Source of the DNA: an uncultured Bacteroidales bacterium
Lineage (GTDB): Bacteria; Bacteroidota; Bacteroidia; Bacteroidales; Muribaculaceae
DNA: 64,000 bases
NCBI GenBank assembly: GCA_947573135.1
Contig: CANPDU010000017.1
Coordinates: 1 to 64,000 of the forward strand
Direction of reading: 5' to 3'
In this document: piece by piece, positions 26,482 through 34,233 of the stretch
How positions within the stretch are numbered: position 1 is the first letter of the stretch
How the letters are laid out: the number at the start of each line of letters is the position of its first letter
The notes under the pieces: model-generated
Told to the model about the DNA's origin: nothing
Databases searched by the model: none
What the model saw: the letters and a program-made list of their open reading frames with translations, nothing else
Program-made: the position numbers and the translations under genes

Positions 26482-28530
26482 ATGGCAAAAAAGAATATAC
26501 AATCTGTTGAGCCCAATATTGCAGATTTGGCAAATGGCTGGCTCAAATCCTATAAATTGGATTATAAACTCGAGCAAGAGTCTTTGAATGAAGAGATTGA
26601 CAAAGCTCTTGAAGACTACTTCTCTAAAAATGGAGGTGCAGGAGGTAACCGCCCTGATGCCAAATTGCTTTTACAGGATAAGCTGTTGAACTGGTATCCG
26701 ATACTTATCGAATACAAAGGATATAAAGACAGATTGGAAAAACTTGATGCTCAGGGTCAAGTGGAAAACAAAACGGCTAAAAACGAACCGAATTTCAAGC
26801 ATATCAACTCATATGCCGTAAATGGTGCGGTTCACTATGCGAATGCCATACTTCATCATACCAGCTATACCGACATTATCGCTATCGGTATGACGGGATA
26901 TAAAGATGAATTCGGAGCGTTGCAACATCAAATAGGTGTATACTATGTTTCCAAAAGTAACTTTGGTATCGGACAAAAGGTTGGGGAATATTCGGATTTC
27001 TCATTTTTAGCACCCGCTAATTTTGAAAAATTCATTGAAAAAGTCAATGCTCTTAGCCTGACCCAAGAGGAAATAGACAGAATCAAAGAGCAACGAGAGA
27101 AAGAAATTACTACGAGTTTAACCAAACTCAATAATGAGATTTACCAACACGAGAAAGGGCTTGGCGAGAATGACAGGGTCTATCTGGTTGCAGCATCGAT
27201 CATCGCAACACTCGGTATCCCCAACAAGGTATCTCCGCTTGAAAAGTCGGATTTGAAATCCTCGACAGAGCAAGGTAACACGGATGGCGATATAATAGTG
27301 AGAAAGATTCGTGCGTTTTTGAATGAGAAGCATTTACCTGATGAGAAAAAGCAACTTATCATTCGGACTCTGGAGAACACCTTGACAATGGATAATATCA
27401 ACCGACCGGAAAAAGGGGAAAGCCAACTTAAAAGGGTATTTGTCAAGATTGTAGATACTTTGGGAATTTACTATAAAATTGGCCTTACCACCGACTTTAC
27501 AGGAAAACTCTTCAATGAGATGTACAGTTGGCTCGGCTTTACACAGGACAAATTGAACGATGTTGTCTTGACCCCATCTTATGTTGCAACATTGTTGGTG
27601 AGATTGGCTCGGGTTACCAAAGATTCCTATGTCTGGGATTTTGCCACAGGTTCTGCGGGATTATTGGTTGCGGCAATGAACGAAATGTTAGTTGATGCAA
27701 AAAATAGCATACACTCTCCAGAAGAACTTGCAGCGAAAGAAGCGGGAATCAAGGCCAATCAGCTACTTGGATTGGAATTGCTTCCGAGTATCTATATGCT
27801 GGCTGTTCTCAACATGATTCTGATGGGGGATGGTAGTTCGAATATCTTAAATAAGGACTCGTTAAAGGATTTCGATGGTAATTATGGTTTTGGTGCGGTT
27901 AATGCAAAATTTCCGGCCGATGCTTTTGTCTTGAATCCTCCGTATTCAGCGAATGGCAACGGAATGAATTTCGTTGAAAAGGCCCTTGGAATGATGAATA
28001 AAGGCTATGCAGCTATTATTATTCAAAATTCTGCTGGTTCGGGAAAAGCAAAAGAGTATAACAAAAGGATATTAAAAAAGCATACTCTTCTTGCGAGCAT
28101 CAAGATGCCCATCGACTTATTTATCGGCAAATCGAGTGTACAGACGAATGTCTATGTATTCAGGATTGGCGAAGCTCATACGAAAGATGATATCGTGAAG
28201 TTTATAGACTTTTCGAATGATGGCTATACGCGAACCAATCGTAAAAAGGCCAGCTGTAATCTGCGGGACACCGACCATGCTAAAGAACGCTATGAGGAAG
28301 TCGTAAACTTGGTGCGTTTCGGTAAGAAGAAACTGAAGTATCTTGCGGAAACTGATTATTACGAAGGCACTATCGATCCCAATAATGGAGCCGACTGGAA
28401 TCAATCGGCTCCGATTGACTCCAAACCCACCTTACAGGATTTCAAAAAGACAGTGGCGGATTACATTGCCTGGGAGGTATCAAACCTTTTGAAACATCAA
28501 AAAGTCGAGGAGGACGGCCTGGGAAAATAG
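26482..28530 (+). CDS. BcgI-like fused restriction nuclease/methyltransferase subunit
   Basis: A 682-aa protein with the layout of the BcgI A subunit. An N-terminal PD-(D/E)xK-like nuclease (Asp59 in NRPDAK; Glu77-Tyr-Lys79 in PILIEYKGYK) is followed by a helical part (about 180-330) and a gamma-class N6-adenine methyltransferase with DFATGSAG (386-393, motif I) and NPPY (485-488, motif IV). Such enzymes need a separate specificity subunit, encoded directly downstream. They methylate adenines in a bipartite site and, in type IIB members, cut on both sides of it. The stop is followed at once by an ATG (TAGATG). An ordinary type I HsdM would lack the nuclease. Confidence 0.85.
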   Translation: MAKKNIQSVEPNIADLANGWLKSYKLDYKLEQESLNEEIDKALEDYFSKNGGAGGNRPDAKLLLQDKLLNWYPILIEYKGYKDRLEKLDAQGQVENKTAKNEPNFKHINSYAVNGAVHYANAILHHTSYTDIIAIGMTGYKDEFGALQHQIGVYYVSKSNFGIGQKVGEYSDFSFLAPANFEKFIEKVNALSLTQEEIDRIKEQREKEITTSLTKLNNEIYQHEKGLGENDRVYLVAASIIATLGIPNKVSPLEKSDLKSSTEQGNTDGDIIVRKIRAFLNEKHLPDEKKQLIIRTLENTLTMDNINRPEKGESQLKRVFVKIVDTLGIYYKIGLTTDFTGKLFNEMYSWLGFTQDKLNDVVLTPSYVATLLVRLARVTKDSYVWDFATGSAGLLVAAMNEMLVDAKNSIHSPEELAAKEAGIKANQLLGLELLPSIYMLAVLNMILMGDGSSNILNKDSLKDFDGNYGFGAVNAKFPADAFVLNPPYSANGNGMNFVEKALGMMNKGYAAIIIQNSAGSGKAKEYNKRILKKHTLLASIKMPIDLFIGKSSVQTNVYVFRIGEAHTKDDIVKFIDFSNDGYTRTNRKKASCNLRDTDHAKERYEEVVNLVRFGKKKLKYLAETDYYEGTIDPNNGADWNQSAPIDSKPTLQDFKKTVADYIAWEVSNLLKHQKVEEDGLGK

Positions 28531-29624
28531 ATGCCCCACTTAACAAAAAACTATCCGAGGTTAAGTGGGGAGAATTTACTTTTAAAAGTATTTTCAATAA
28601 AATAGTGCAAGGGCGTAGATTAAAGAAAGATGATCAACTTCCCGGAAATATACCTTTTGTTATGGCTGGTACGACCAATACAGGTGTTGTTAATTACATT
28701 TCTAATCCAGTGTCGAAATTTCCTAAAAATTCGATTACAATAGACATTTTTGGAAATGTGTTTTATCGAGATTATGATTTTGGGGCTGGTGATGATACCG
28801 GAGTGTATTGGAATGATAAAGTGGCATATTCAAAAGAGACGATGCTTTTTCTTACAATATCAATAGGGAAAGCACTTCTGGGAAAGTTTTCTTTTGGAAA
28901 TAAATTGAGAAGTTCGCAAAGTTTGGACTTTAAAATGCAACTTCCAATATTGAAGAATGGCAAAATAGATTTTGAGTTTATAGACAGTTTTATCGCTGAG
29001 CTGGAAGCCCAGCGTATCGCTGAGCTGGAAGCCCATTTAACTGTTACGGGACTTAAAGATTATATTCTGACAGAGGAAGAGCATAGTGCACTTGATAGCT
29101 ATGAAGATTGGGAGTGGAACACATTTAATCTTGAAGACTTATTTGGTAAATCGACACGAGGTAAACGCCTGAAGAGTGCAGATCGAATCCCAGGAGAGTT
29201 GCCTTTTGTAACGGCCGGTGAAGCGGACGAGGGCATATCTGATTTTATCGGAAATGATGTGACTATCTTCTCCGAAAATACTACTACGATAGATATGTTT
29301 GGTTCTGCGAAATATAGGAATTACAAATATGGCGGAGATGATCATGTGGCAGTTGTACATACAGAAACTTTACCCAAATTGGCTTCGATTTTCGTAACAT
29401 CGGCAATCCACAAATCGTCACACAGCGGGCAATTCGATTATTCCAAGAATTTCTATGCAAAAGATGCAGATACGTTGAATATTCAATTGCCATCTCGTGG
29501 TGGGCAGCCCGATTACGAGTGTATGGCAACATTTATTTCTGCCGTACAGAAAATAGTTATAAAAGATGTGGTTCTCTTTGCCGATCGAAAAATCGGAATG
29601 GCTAAAGAAATTGTGAATAAATAA
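28531..29624 (+). CDS. BcgI B-like specificity subunit, out of frame near the start
   Basis: The long frame (open from before 28530 to 29624) encodes two target-recognition domains with parallel beginnings: VKWGEFTFKSIFNKIVQGRR and WEWNTFNLEDLFGKSTRGKR, each followed by PFVxAG. No ATG exists in that frame before the domain starts. The only well-placed ATG, 28531, is in another frame and stops after 24 codons (28603-28605). Adding one A to the A6 run (28545-28550), or a -1 shift at A-AAA-AAC, joins them to give a 364-aa protein beginning MPHLTKKLSEVKWGEF. As it stands the subunit is off, or needs frameshifting, or starts at a non-standard codon. Confidence 0.8.
28534..28570 (+). repeat. Perfect 11-bp inverted repeat around the A6 run
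   Basis: CCCCACTTAAC (28534-28544) and GTTAAGTGGGG (28560-28570) are exact complements. The 15-base loop begins with the A6 tract at which the specificity frame is lost. The repeat starts at the second codon of the ATG-initiated frame. It may form an mRNA hairpin, act as a recombination site or promote slippage. Confidence 0.8.
28991..29035 (+). repeat. 24-bp tandem repeat in the specificity-subunit spacer
   Basis: TATCGCTGAGCTGGAAGCCC plus AGCG (28991-29014) is followed directly by a second copy (29015-29035, 21 of 24 bases identical). In the protein it gives IAELEAQR-IAELEAH in the spacer between the two recognition domains. The period is a multiple of three, so copy-number change keeps the frame. 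Confidence 0.9.
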
Positions 29625-29631
29625 TTCGGAT

Positions 29632-30798
29632 ATGAGTAATAAGAAATATGCTTTTATTGATGAATTCGGAGCTTTCGGATATGATTTTGACAATCAGGGA
29701 TGTACTACCCATTTCTTGATTGGTGCAGTTATCGTAGACGAAAGTAATCTTTCGTTTGTATCGGAACGTGTTGAGAATATTCGAAAAAAATATTTTCAAC
29801 AAGGAGAAATAAAATCCAGTAAAATTGGGAGGAATCACAAAAGGCGTATTTCTATACTGAATGAATTAAAACAACTCCCATTCCACATATTTGCATTTGT
29901 ATGCGACAAACGAAAAATATATGAAAATTCTGGCCTCAGATATAAACAATCATTTTATAAATTCTTGAACAACATCGTGCATCAAGAATTGAGAATTTCA
30001 TATAATAACTTAACGATTACTGCAGATGAAGTTGGAGGTAATGATTATCTTCAATCTTTTGCAACGTATGTTAGGTCAAAGGAGATCCCTCTTGATTTAT
30101 TCGACAATAGCTTATTTAGGTTCGAGAATAGTAAACATAGCATTATTATACAAGTCGCTGACATTGTATGTGGTTCCCTTGCATATAATTATGATATAAG
30201 GAAAATATCAGAATCTGACGGTTATAATTACAAATCCGTATTAGGGGATAAGATATTAAGAATAAAAGAGTTTCCTGAAACTTTTGATACATTCAATGTT
30301 TCTCAAAATGACTTGAATCCTGAGTATAATCCACAAATTGCTGATATCTGTTATAGGAAAGCTAAACATTTTATAGAAACGCATAATAATACAGACGATG
30401 ACGAAGTCAAACAGCAAATTGCAGTATTGAATTATCTCCTATTTAGATTTATGAACAAATCGCCAAGGAAATATATTCCCACACAAGAACTTATTACCCA
30501 ATTAGTGTACTTAGGATATGATAGATTATCACTTCAGACTTTTCGGAATAAAATCATAGCAAAACTTCGGGATAATGAAGTAATAATATCAAGTAGCTCT
30601 GGTGGATATAAAATACCATCAACAGAAAAAGAATTGTATGACTTTGTCAATCATGGCAAAAGTATTATCATGCCAATGTTAGCACGATTAAAAACTTGTA
30701 ACGATGTTATTCGGATGGGAACGAATGGTGAAATAAATTTATTCGAAAAAGCAGAATATCATTCACTTGCAAAAATGTTTGATACAACTGAGCAGTAA
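29632..30798 (+). CDS. DUF3800-domain protein with C-terminal helical extension
   Basis: A 388-aa protein. The N-terminal half is a DUF3800 domain: KYAFIDEFGAFGYD (the family FIDESG-type acidic motif), HFLIGAVIVDES, a central ITADEVGGNDY and the QVADIVCGSLAYNYD block with its conserved Asp. The fold is predicted to be RNase H-like with acidic active-site residues, but the substrate is not established. Residues about 250-388 look like a winged helix plus helices (TQELITQLVYLGYDRLSLQT; RDNEVIISSSSGGYKIP) and may bind nucleic acid or a partner. It starts 7 bases after the specificity gene and is part of the same operon. Confidence 0.82.
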   Translation: MSNKKYAFIDEFGAFGYDFDNQGCTTHFLIGAVIVDESNLSFVSERVENIRKKYFQQGEIKSSKIGRNHKRRISILNELKQLPFHIFAFVCDKRKIYENSGLRYKQSFYKFLNNIVHQELRISYNNLTITADEVGGNDYLQSFATYVRSKEIPLDLFDNSLFRFENSKHSIIIQVADIVCGSLAYNYDIRKISESDGYNYKSVLGDKILRIKEFPETFDTFNVSQNDLNPEYNPQIADICYRKAKHFIETHNNTDDDEVKQQIAVLNYLLFRFMNKSPRKYIPTQELITQLVYLGYDRLSLQTFRNKIIAKLRDNEVIISSSSGGYKIPSTEKELYDFVNHGKSIIMPMLARLKTCNDVIRMGTNGEINLFEKAEYHSLAKMFDTTEQ

Positions 30799-30811
30799 AT
30801 AATATACATGT

Positions 30812-31933
30812 ATGATGGACTTCAACGAATACATACGCCAAAGCGAGCCTCAGAAGCGGGAGAAGGGTTACGCATGGCAGACCGCAATCGGGTTGCAGGC
30901 CGTCGATGGCTTGAAGCCTTCCGATTACTTGATTGAGACCGCACGTAAAGACATTGAGGGCGAGATTACAATCGACGAAGCCGAACAGCTTATAAAGAGC
31001 TATTACCAATCGAAAGAGGCACATACACCCGAAGATGCAGAAATCCACGAAGCGGATATGGCATCGACCAACATCCGTCGACTTCTTACCGAGAAAACGT
31101 TTGCTTTTACACTTGTCGGACTGACATCAATTCATCGTCGGATTTTTGACGGAGTTTTCAAATTTGCGGGACAAATTCGCGACTACAACATTACCAAAAA
31201 GGAATGGGTGCTGCGCGGCGATACGGTGCTGTATGTTTCTGCTTCAGATATCCGCAAAGCGATCGAATACGACTTGGAACAAGAACGCCAGTTCGACTAT
31301 TCAAAAGTGGACAGGAATGGATTAGTGAGTCACATAGCCAAGTTCGTATCGGGATTGTGGCAAATCCATCCGTTCGGCGAGGGAAATACCCGAACAACTG
31401 CCGTGTTCACGATTCTCTATCTACGTTCTATGGGTTTTGACGTAACAAACGACCTGTTTGCCAATCATTCGTGGTATTTCCGTAATGCGCTGGTACGTGC
31501 CAACTACCAGAACGTACAGAAAGGCATCATGCGTAATTCCGAATATTTGGAGCGGTTCTTTCGTAATCTTCTGTTGGGTGAAAAGAATGAATTGCGGAAT
31601 CGATATATGGTGGTTAATGCTCCGGAAGAGCTGACAGCAAAACAAGCCCAGCAAATCGACCGTACAAGTACCGAACAACCTGCCGTACAAGTAACCGAAC
31701 AAGTTCTCGCTTTGTTATTAGCTTTGTCAAACGAACAATTATCGTTAAAAGTATTGATGGAGAAAGTCGGCCTGAAACATCGTCCAACATTTTTGGAGAA
31801 TTATATAAGCCCCGCTTCCAAAGCCGGTTTTCTCAAGGTGCTATATCCCGACAAGCCCAATCACCCGAGACAAAAATATCTGCTTACGGCAAAAGGGCTG
31901 GCTCTATATAACGAAATAAAGAAAATGCAATAG
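30812..31933 (+). CDS. Fic-domain protein with N-terminal VbhA-like region
   Basis: A 373-aa Fic protein. The active-site loop is HPFGEGNTR (186-194), close to HxFx(D/E)GNxR; the usual Gly or Lys after Asn is Thr. The family transfers AMP or another phosphate-linked group to a target hydroxyl. Residues 24-65 (QTAIGLQAVDGLKP...EGEITIDEAEQL) resemble a VbhA-type antitoxin helix fused in front, with an Asp where the inhibitory Glu is expected. The C-terminus (about 290-373) is a winged helix (LSLKVLMEKVGLKHRPTFLE). It is the last gene of the cassette, 13 bases after the DUF3800 gene. Fic genes are often found in type I restriction operons. Confidence 0.88.
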   Translation: MMDFNEYIRQSEPQKREKGYAWQTAIGLQAVDGLKPSDYLIETARKDIEGEITIDEAEQLIKSYYQSKEAHTPEDAEIHEADMASTNIRRLLTEKTFAFTLVGLTSIHRRIFDGVFKFAGQIRDYNITKKEWVLRGDTVLYVSASDIRKAIEYDLEQERQFDYSKVDRNGLVSHIAKFVSGLWQIHPFGEGNTRTTAVFTILYLRSMGFDVTNDLFANHSWYFRNALVRANYQNVQKGIMRNSEYLERFFRNLLLGEKNELRNRYMVVNAPEELTAKQAQQIDRTSTEQPAVQVTEQVLALLLALSNEQLSLKVLMEKVGLKHRPTFLENYISPASKAGFLKVLYPDKPNHPRQKYLLTAKGLALYNEIKKMQ

Positions 31934-32611
31934 TCTTGATAATTGCTTCCATTATGGACCTTTCCATCTTTATAGCGATATCCTTTTGTGACATTTTTAT
32001 CGGATAGCTTTCGGCGGTTGGAGCTGTTTCTTGCATTGGACGTTTGCCAAAGCCGATTTGATCCGGGTTTGTCCGTTTGCCACGAAATTCATTTCGGGGG
32101 AGCCTAATACCCCGTACGACATTCGTCGTCGGGTAGGTTGCCATACAATCTGCAAGCAGAGGTAGTGAGATTGTCCAATGTCGGGCAGATTATGAAACGG
32201 CAAACGTATAGGCAGAGTGCTTTTGGCGTATCGGGAAACTTAGCCTATACCAGTTCATGTCAAGCAGGCATCCGACAAGAGGGTGGAAGAAAGAATTTGC
32301 CCCTTGTAGCGTTGTCTTACCTGGCAAGAATAAGATTATACTTTACTTGACTTTCATGGATAAAATAGAAAGCCTTTCAAAGTCGCCATTTCTTTCTATT
32401 ATCCGAGCAATAAAATTCCTGTTTTAGGCATGGTTTTGAACAACTGCACTGTTCCAATTTTCTTTTCAGATGTTTGCACGAAACGGTTTACTTTAGTTTT
32501 CTTGCCCTATATATAGAGAAATACTAAACTAAACAGAATTGTATATGCCCGCGCAGGAATAAACCGCACCAGCAAAAAAACATCGGGGAACCCTAAAACT
32601 CGGTGGCTGCT
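31934..32611. other. Gene-less stretch between cargo and recombinase
   Basis: No complete gene is supported. Two short frames on the minus strand (within 31940-32200) share the region around 32000-32140 but differ in frame and have no known domain. They may be remains of a lost accessory gene. The right palindrome lies at 32486-32543. The spacer between Fic gene and recombinase otherwise holds nothing I can name. Confidence 0.5.
32486..32543 (+). repeat. Right cargo-flanking imperfect palindrome
   Basis: GTTTACTTTAGTTTTCT (32486-32502) is nearly complementary to AGAAATACTAAACTAAAC (32517-32534) around TATATATAGAG (32508-32518). The core is identical to that at 25251-25261 and the right flank (AAACnGAATTnT) is also shared. 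It lies in the same orientation as the left copy. Confidence 0.6.
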
Positions 32612-33745
32612 TTAGTCGAACAACCCGTTTACTAAATTGACCGCATCATCCTTTTTCTGATTGATGATTTTGGCGTACACCTGCGTCATCTTGACATCGG
32701 CATGGCCGAGCAGTTTCGAGGTGGTATAGAGGTCTGCACCCAATGTAAGCATCATCGTCGCGAACGTGTGGCGGCTCGTGTGAAATGAAAACCGCTTATC
32801 TATTCCAGCCGCTTTCGCCCAAGGTTTGAGAAGTGTGTTTACCATCGTTGGGCTCGGCAAATCGAATACATGGTCTTCCGACGTCTTCTCTCCGCGTTCC
32901 GGCATCCACTTCAAGGCTTCGGGGGAAAGCGGTAGATAAATCGGCTCTTTGGTCTTTTGCATGGATACAGCCAAACGGTATTGTCCTCTATCGACGAAGA
33001 CATCTTTCCACTTCAAACTGATGATATCGCTTATCCGCAGTCCGCAGAAGCAGGAGAACAAATAGGCCTGTTTTACAGCATCGTTTTTCATCGGAGTAGC
33101 AATCAATGCTCTAACCTCTTCGATGGTCATATACGACCGCTTACTCTCCGGCAGACGGATTTTATCCGAATTGTTGATTTTGGTAAAAGGATTGACTTTT
33201 ATAATTTCTGCTCGCACGGCTGCATTCAAAGCTCCGTTCAGAATGCGGTAATAGGTGTGTAGCGTAAAATTAGACACTTGTTTGCCCTTCGGTCGATATT
33301 CAGTCAATAGATAGTCGATATACTCTTGACAGAACGCCTTGTCGATCTGATCCATCGTTACCCGTTCTCCTGCATAATCTTTCAGGATGCGGATAGTAAC
33401 TTGGATTTGGTTTCCATCTTTCTTTCCTCGCTTCGCCTGATTCTCTTTGTAGGTATCCATCCAGTCCACAAGAAAAACCTTTTCACGGGTTTCGATACCC
33501 GCTTCACCGTTGGTAAGTTGAATGATCCGTTTCGATTTGATGGCATTGGCTGCCGCCATAGTCGTTTGGTTCCGCACACGGGCATTATTATCCGTTTCGG
33601 GGATAAGATACATTTTCAGATACTCATATGTCCGTTTACCGTCCCGATAGATATCCAAATACAGACTTTTGTTTCCATTGGCCAACTCTTTCATCCGAAG
33701 ACGAATCGGCTCTTTGACTTTTGCGGGCTTCTTTACTCGTGGCAT
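32612..33745 (-). CDS. Tyrosine recombinase (integrase) of the island
   Basis: A 377-aa phage-type integrase of the Bacteroidetes mobile-element group. An Arm/SAM-like N-terminal half (about 1-215; SLYLDIYRDGKRTYEYLKMY) precedes the catalytic domain with Arg in CFCGLRISDI, His-x-x-Arg in HTSRHTFA, His in LLGHADVKMT and the nucleophile Tyr in TQVYAKI. All catalytic residues are present. It lies about 215 bases inside the right attachment-like repeat and is transcribed away from it, toward the cargo. It would catalyse integration and excision at AAATCTGG. Confidence 0.95.
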   Translation of the reverse strand: MPRVKKPAKVKEPIRLRMKELANGNKSLYLDIYRDGKRTYEYLKMYLIPETDNNARVRNQTTMAAANAIKSKRIIQLTNGEAGIETREKVFLVDWMDTYKENQAKRGKKDGNQIQVTIRILKDYAGERVTMDQIDKAFCQEYIDYLLTEYRPKGKQVSNFTLHTYYRILNGALNAAVRAEIIKVNPFTKINNSDKIRLPESKRSYMTIEEVRALIATPMKNDAVKQAYLFSCFCGLRISDIISLKWKDVFVDRGQYRLAVSMQKTKEPIYLPLSPEALKWMPERGEKTSEDHVFDLPSPTMVNTLLKPWAKAAGIDKRFSFHTSRHTFATMMLTLGADLYTTSKLLGHADVKMTQVYAKIINQKKDDAVNLVNGLFD

Positions 33746-33778
33746 ACTCCCTCCTTGCTTTACTCGTTATTTCTGCCA

Positions 33779-33786
33779 CAAAGGTA
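33779..33786 (-). promoter_or_regulatory. -7 element of the recombinase gene
   Basis: On the minus strand TACCTTTG matches TAnnTTTG, 33 bases before the ATG at 33745. A TTTG lies 24 bases further upstream, wider than usual. Confidence 0.45.
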
Positions 33787-33957
33787 AGAAGAATAATCCG
33801 AATTAAGGAACAAATAAGAAACAAAAATGTACCCCAAAAGAGCCAAGTAACAATAATCAAGTAAAACAAGAGAAGATACGGATACAGCGTAATTATTTAT
33901 TATACAGTATATTTATTTTCATTTGATTGGCTTTTGTTTCCTACTCCAATCTATACT

Positions 33958-33974
33958 ATATAAATCTGGTAAAT
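33958..33974 (+). repeat. Right attachment-like repeat
   Basis: ATATAAATCTGGTAAAT, the partner of 24852-24868. To its right the sequence becomes similar to leader RNA copy 1 again. Confidence 0.6.
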
Positions 33975-34169
33975 TTCAATCACTGTCAGGAATGAGACAA
34001 CAGTAGATGCCTTGTGGATATGCTGTATATTGCTCCGGATAGCGCGCGAGCGCAAGCCGGCGGCGTATAATCATATTCTGCGTGAGGCTTCTGTGTTGTC
34101 CGTTCAACAGTGATGGGCAGTACCAGAGCCTCTATGCGTGGGACGGGCAACAAGTACGGCTCTCACGCA
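33962..34169 (+). ncRNA. 3' part of interrupted structured leader RNA, copy 2
   Basis: Related to 10440-10660 from the block GGAATGnnnCAA...GTAGATGnCTT onward. Helices with changed bases: GCGC-GCGA-GCGC, a GNRA hairpin (34042-34053), where copy 1 has CTTC-GTGA-GAAG; GTGTTGTCC with GGGCAGTAC (34093-34101/34115-34123); and closing stem TGCGTGAG with CTCACGCA (34079-34086/34162-34169). It lies 65 bases before ATG 34234, as copy 1 lies before the LPS operon. Its own promoter is now 9 kb away on the other side of the island, so it may be silent. The rest of 33746-34233 holds no gene. Confidence 0.6.
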
Positions 34170-34233
34170 TTTCATTTTATATAACCAATAAATCTAAGCT
34201 TCAGAGGGGAGGCCTGTAGCACCAAAAAGAAAT

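Larger units (their letters stand above)
24856..33969. mobile_element. Integrated island with defence-type cargo
   Basis: Boundaries are drawn at the repeated ATAnAAATCTGGnAAAT (left 24852-24868, right 33958-33974; 15 of 17 bases). A tyrosine recombinase lies just inside the right edge, as in many integrative elements. Joining the outer sequences rebuilds a continuous homologue of the leader RNA at 10352-10660. Content is AT-rich compared with the flanks and holds no housekeeping gene. It carries no recognisable relaxase, conjugation or replication gene, so it is either mobilised by others or fixed. The exact crossover bases are uncertain. Confidence 0.75.

Noticed and set aside
26482-28530. 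Ordinary type I HsdM
   Set aside because: A PD-(D/E)xK-like N-terminus is fused to the methyltransferase and no separate HsdR gene is present, as in BcgI-like systems.
31884-32203. Small minus-strand frames after the Fic gene as genes
   Set aside because: Two overlapping frames compete, neither has a recognisable domain, and one runs into the Fic coding end. At most they are remnants.
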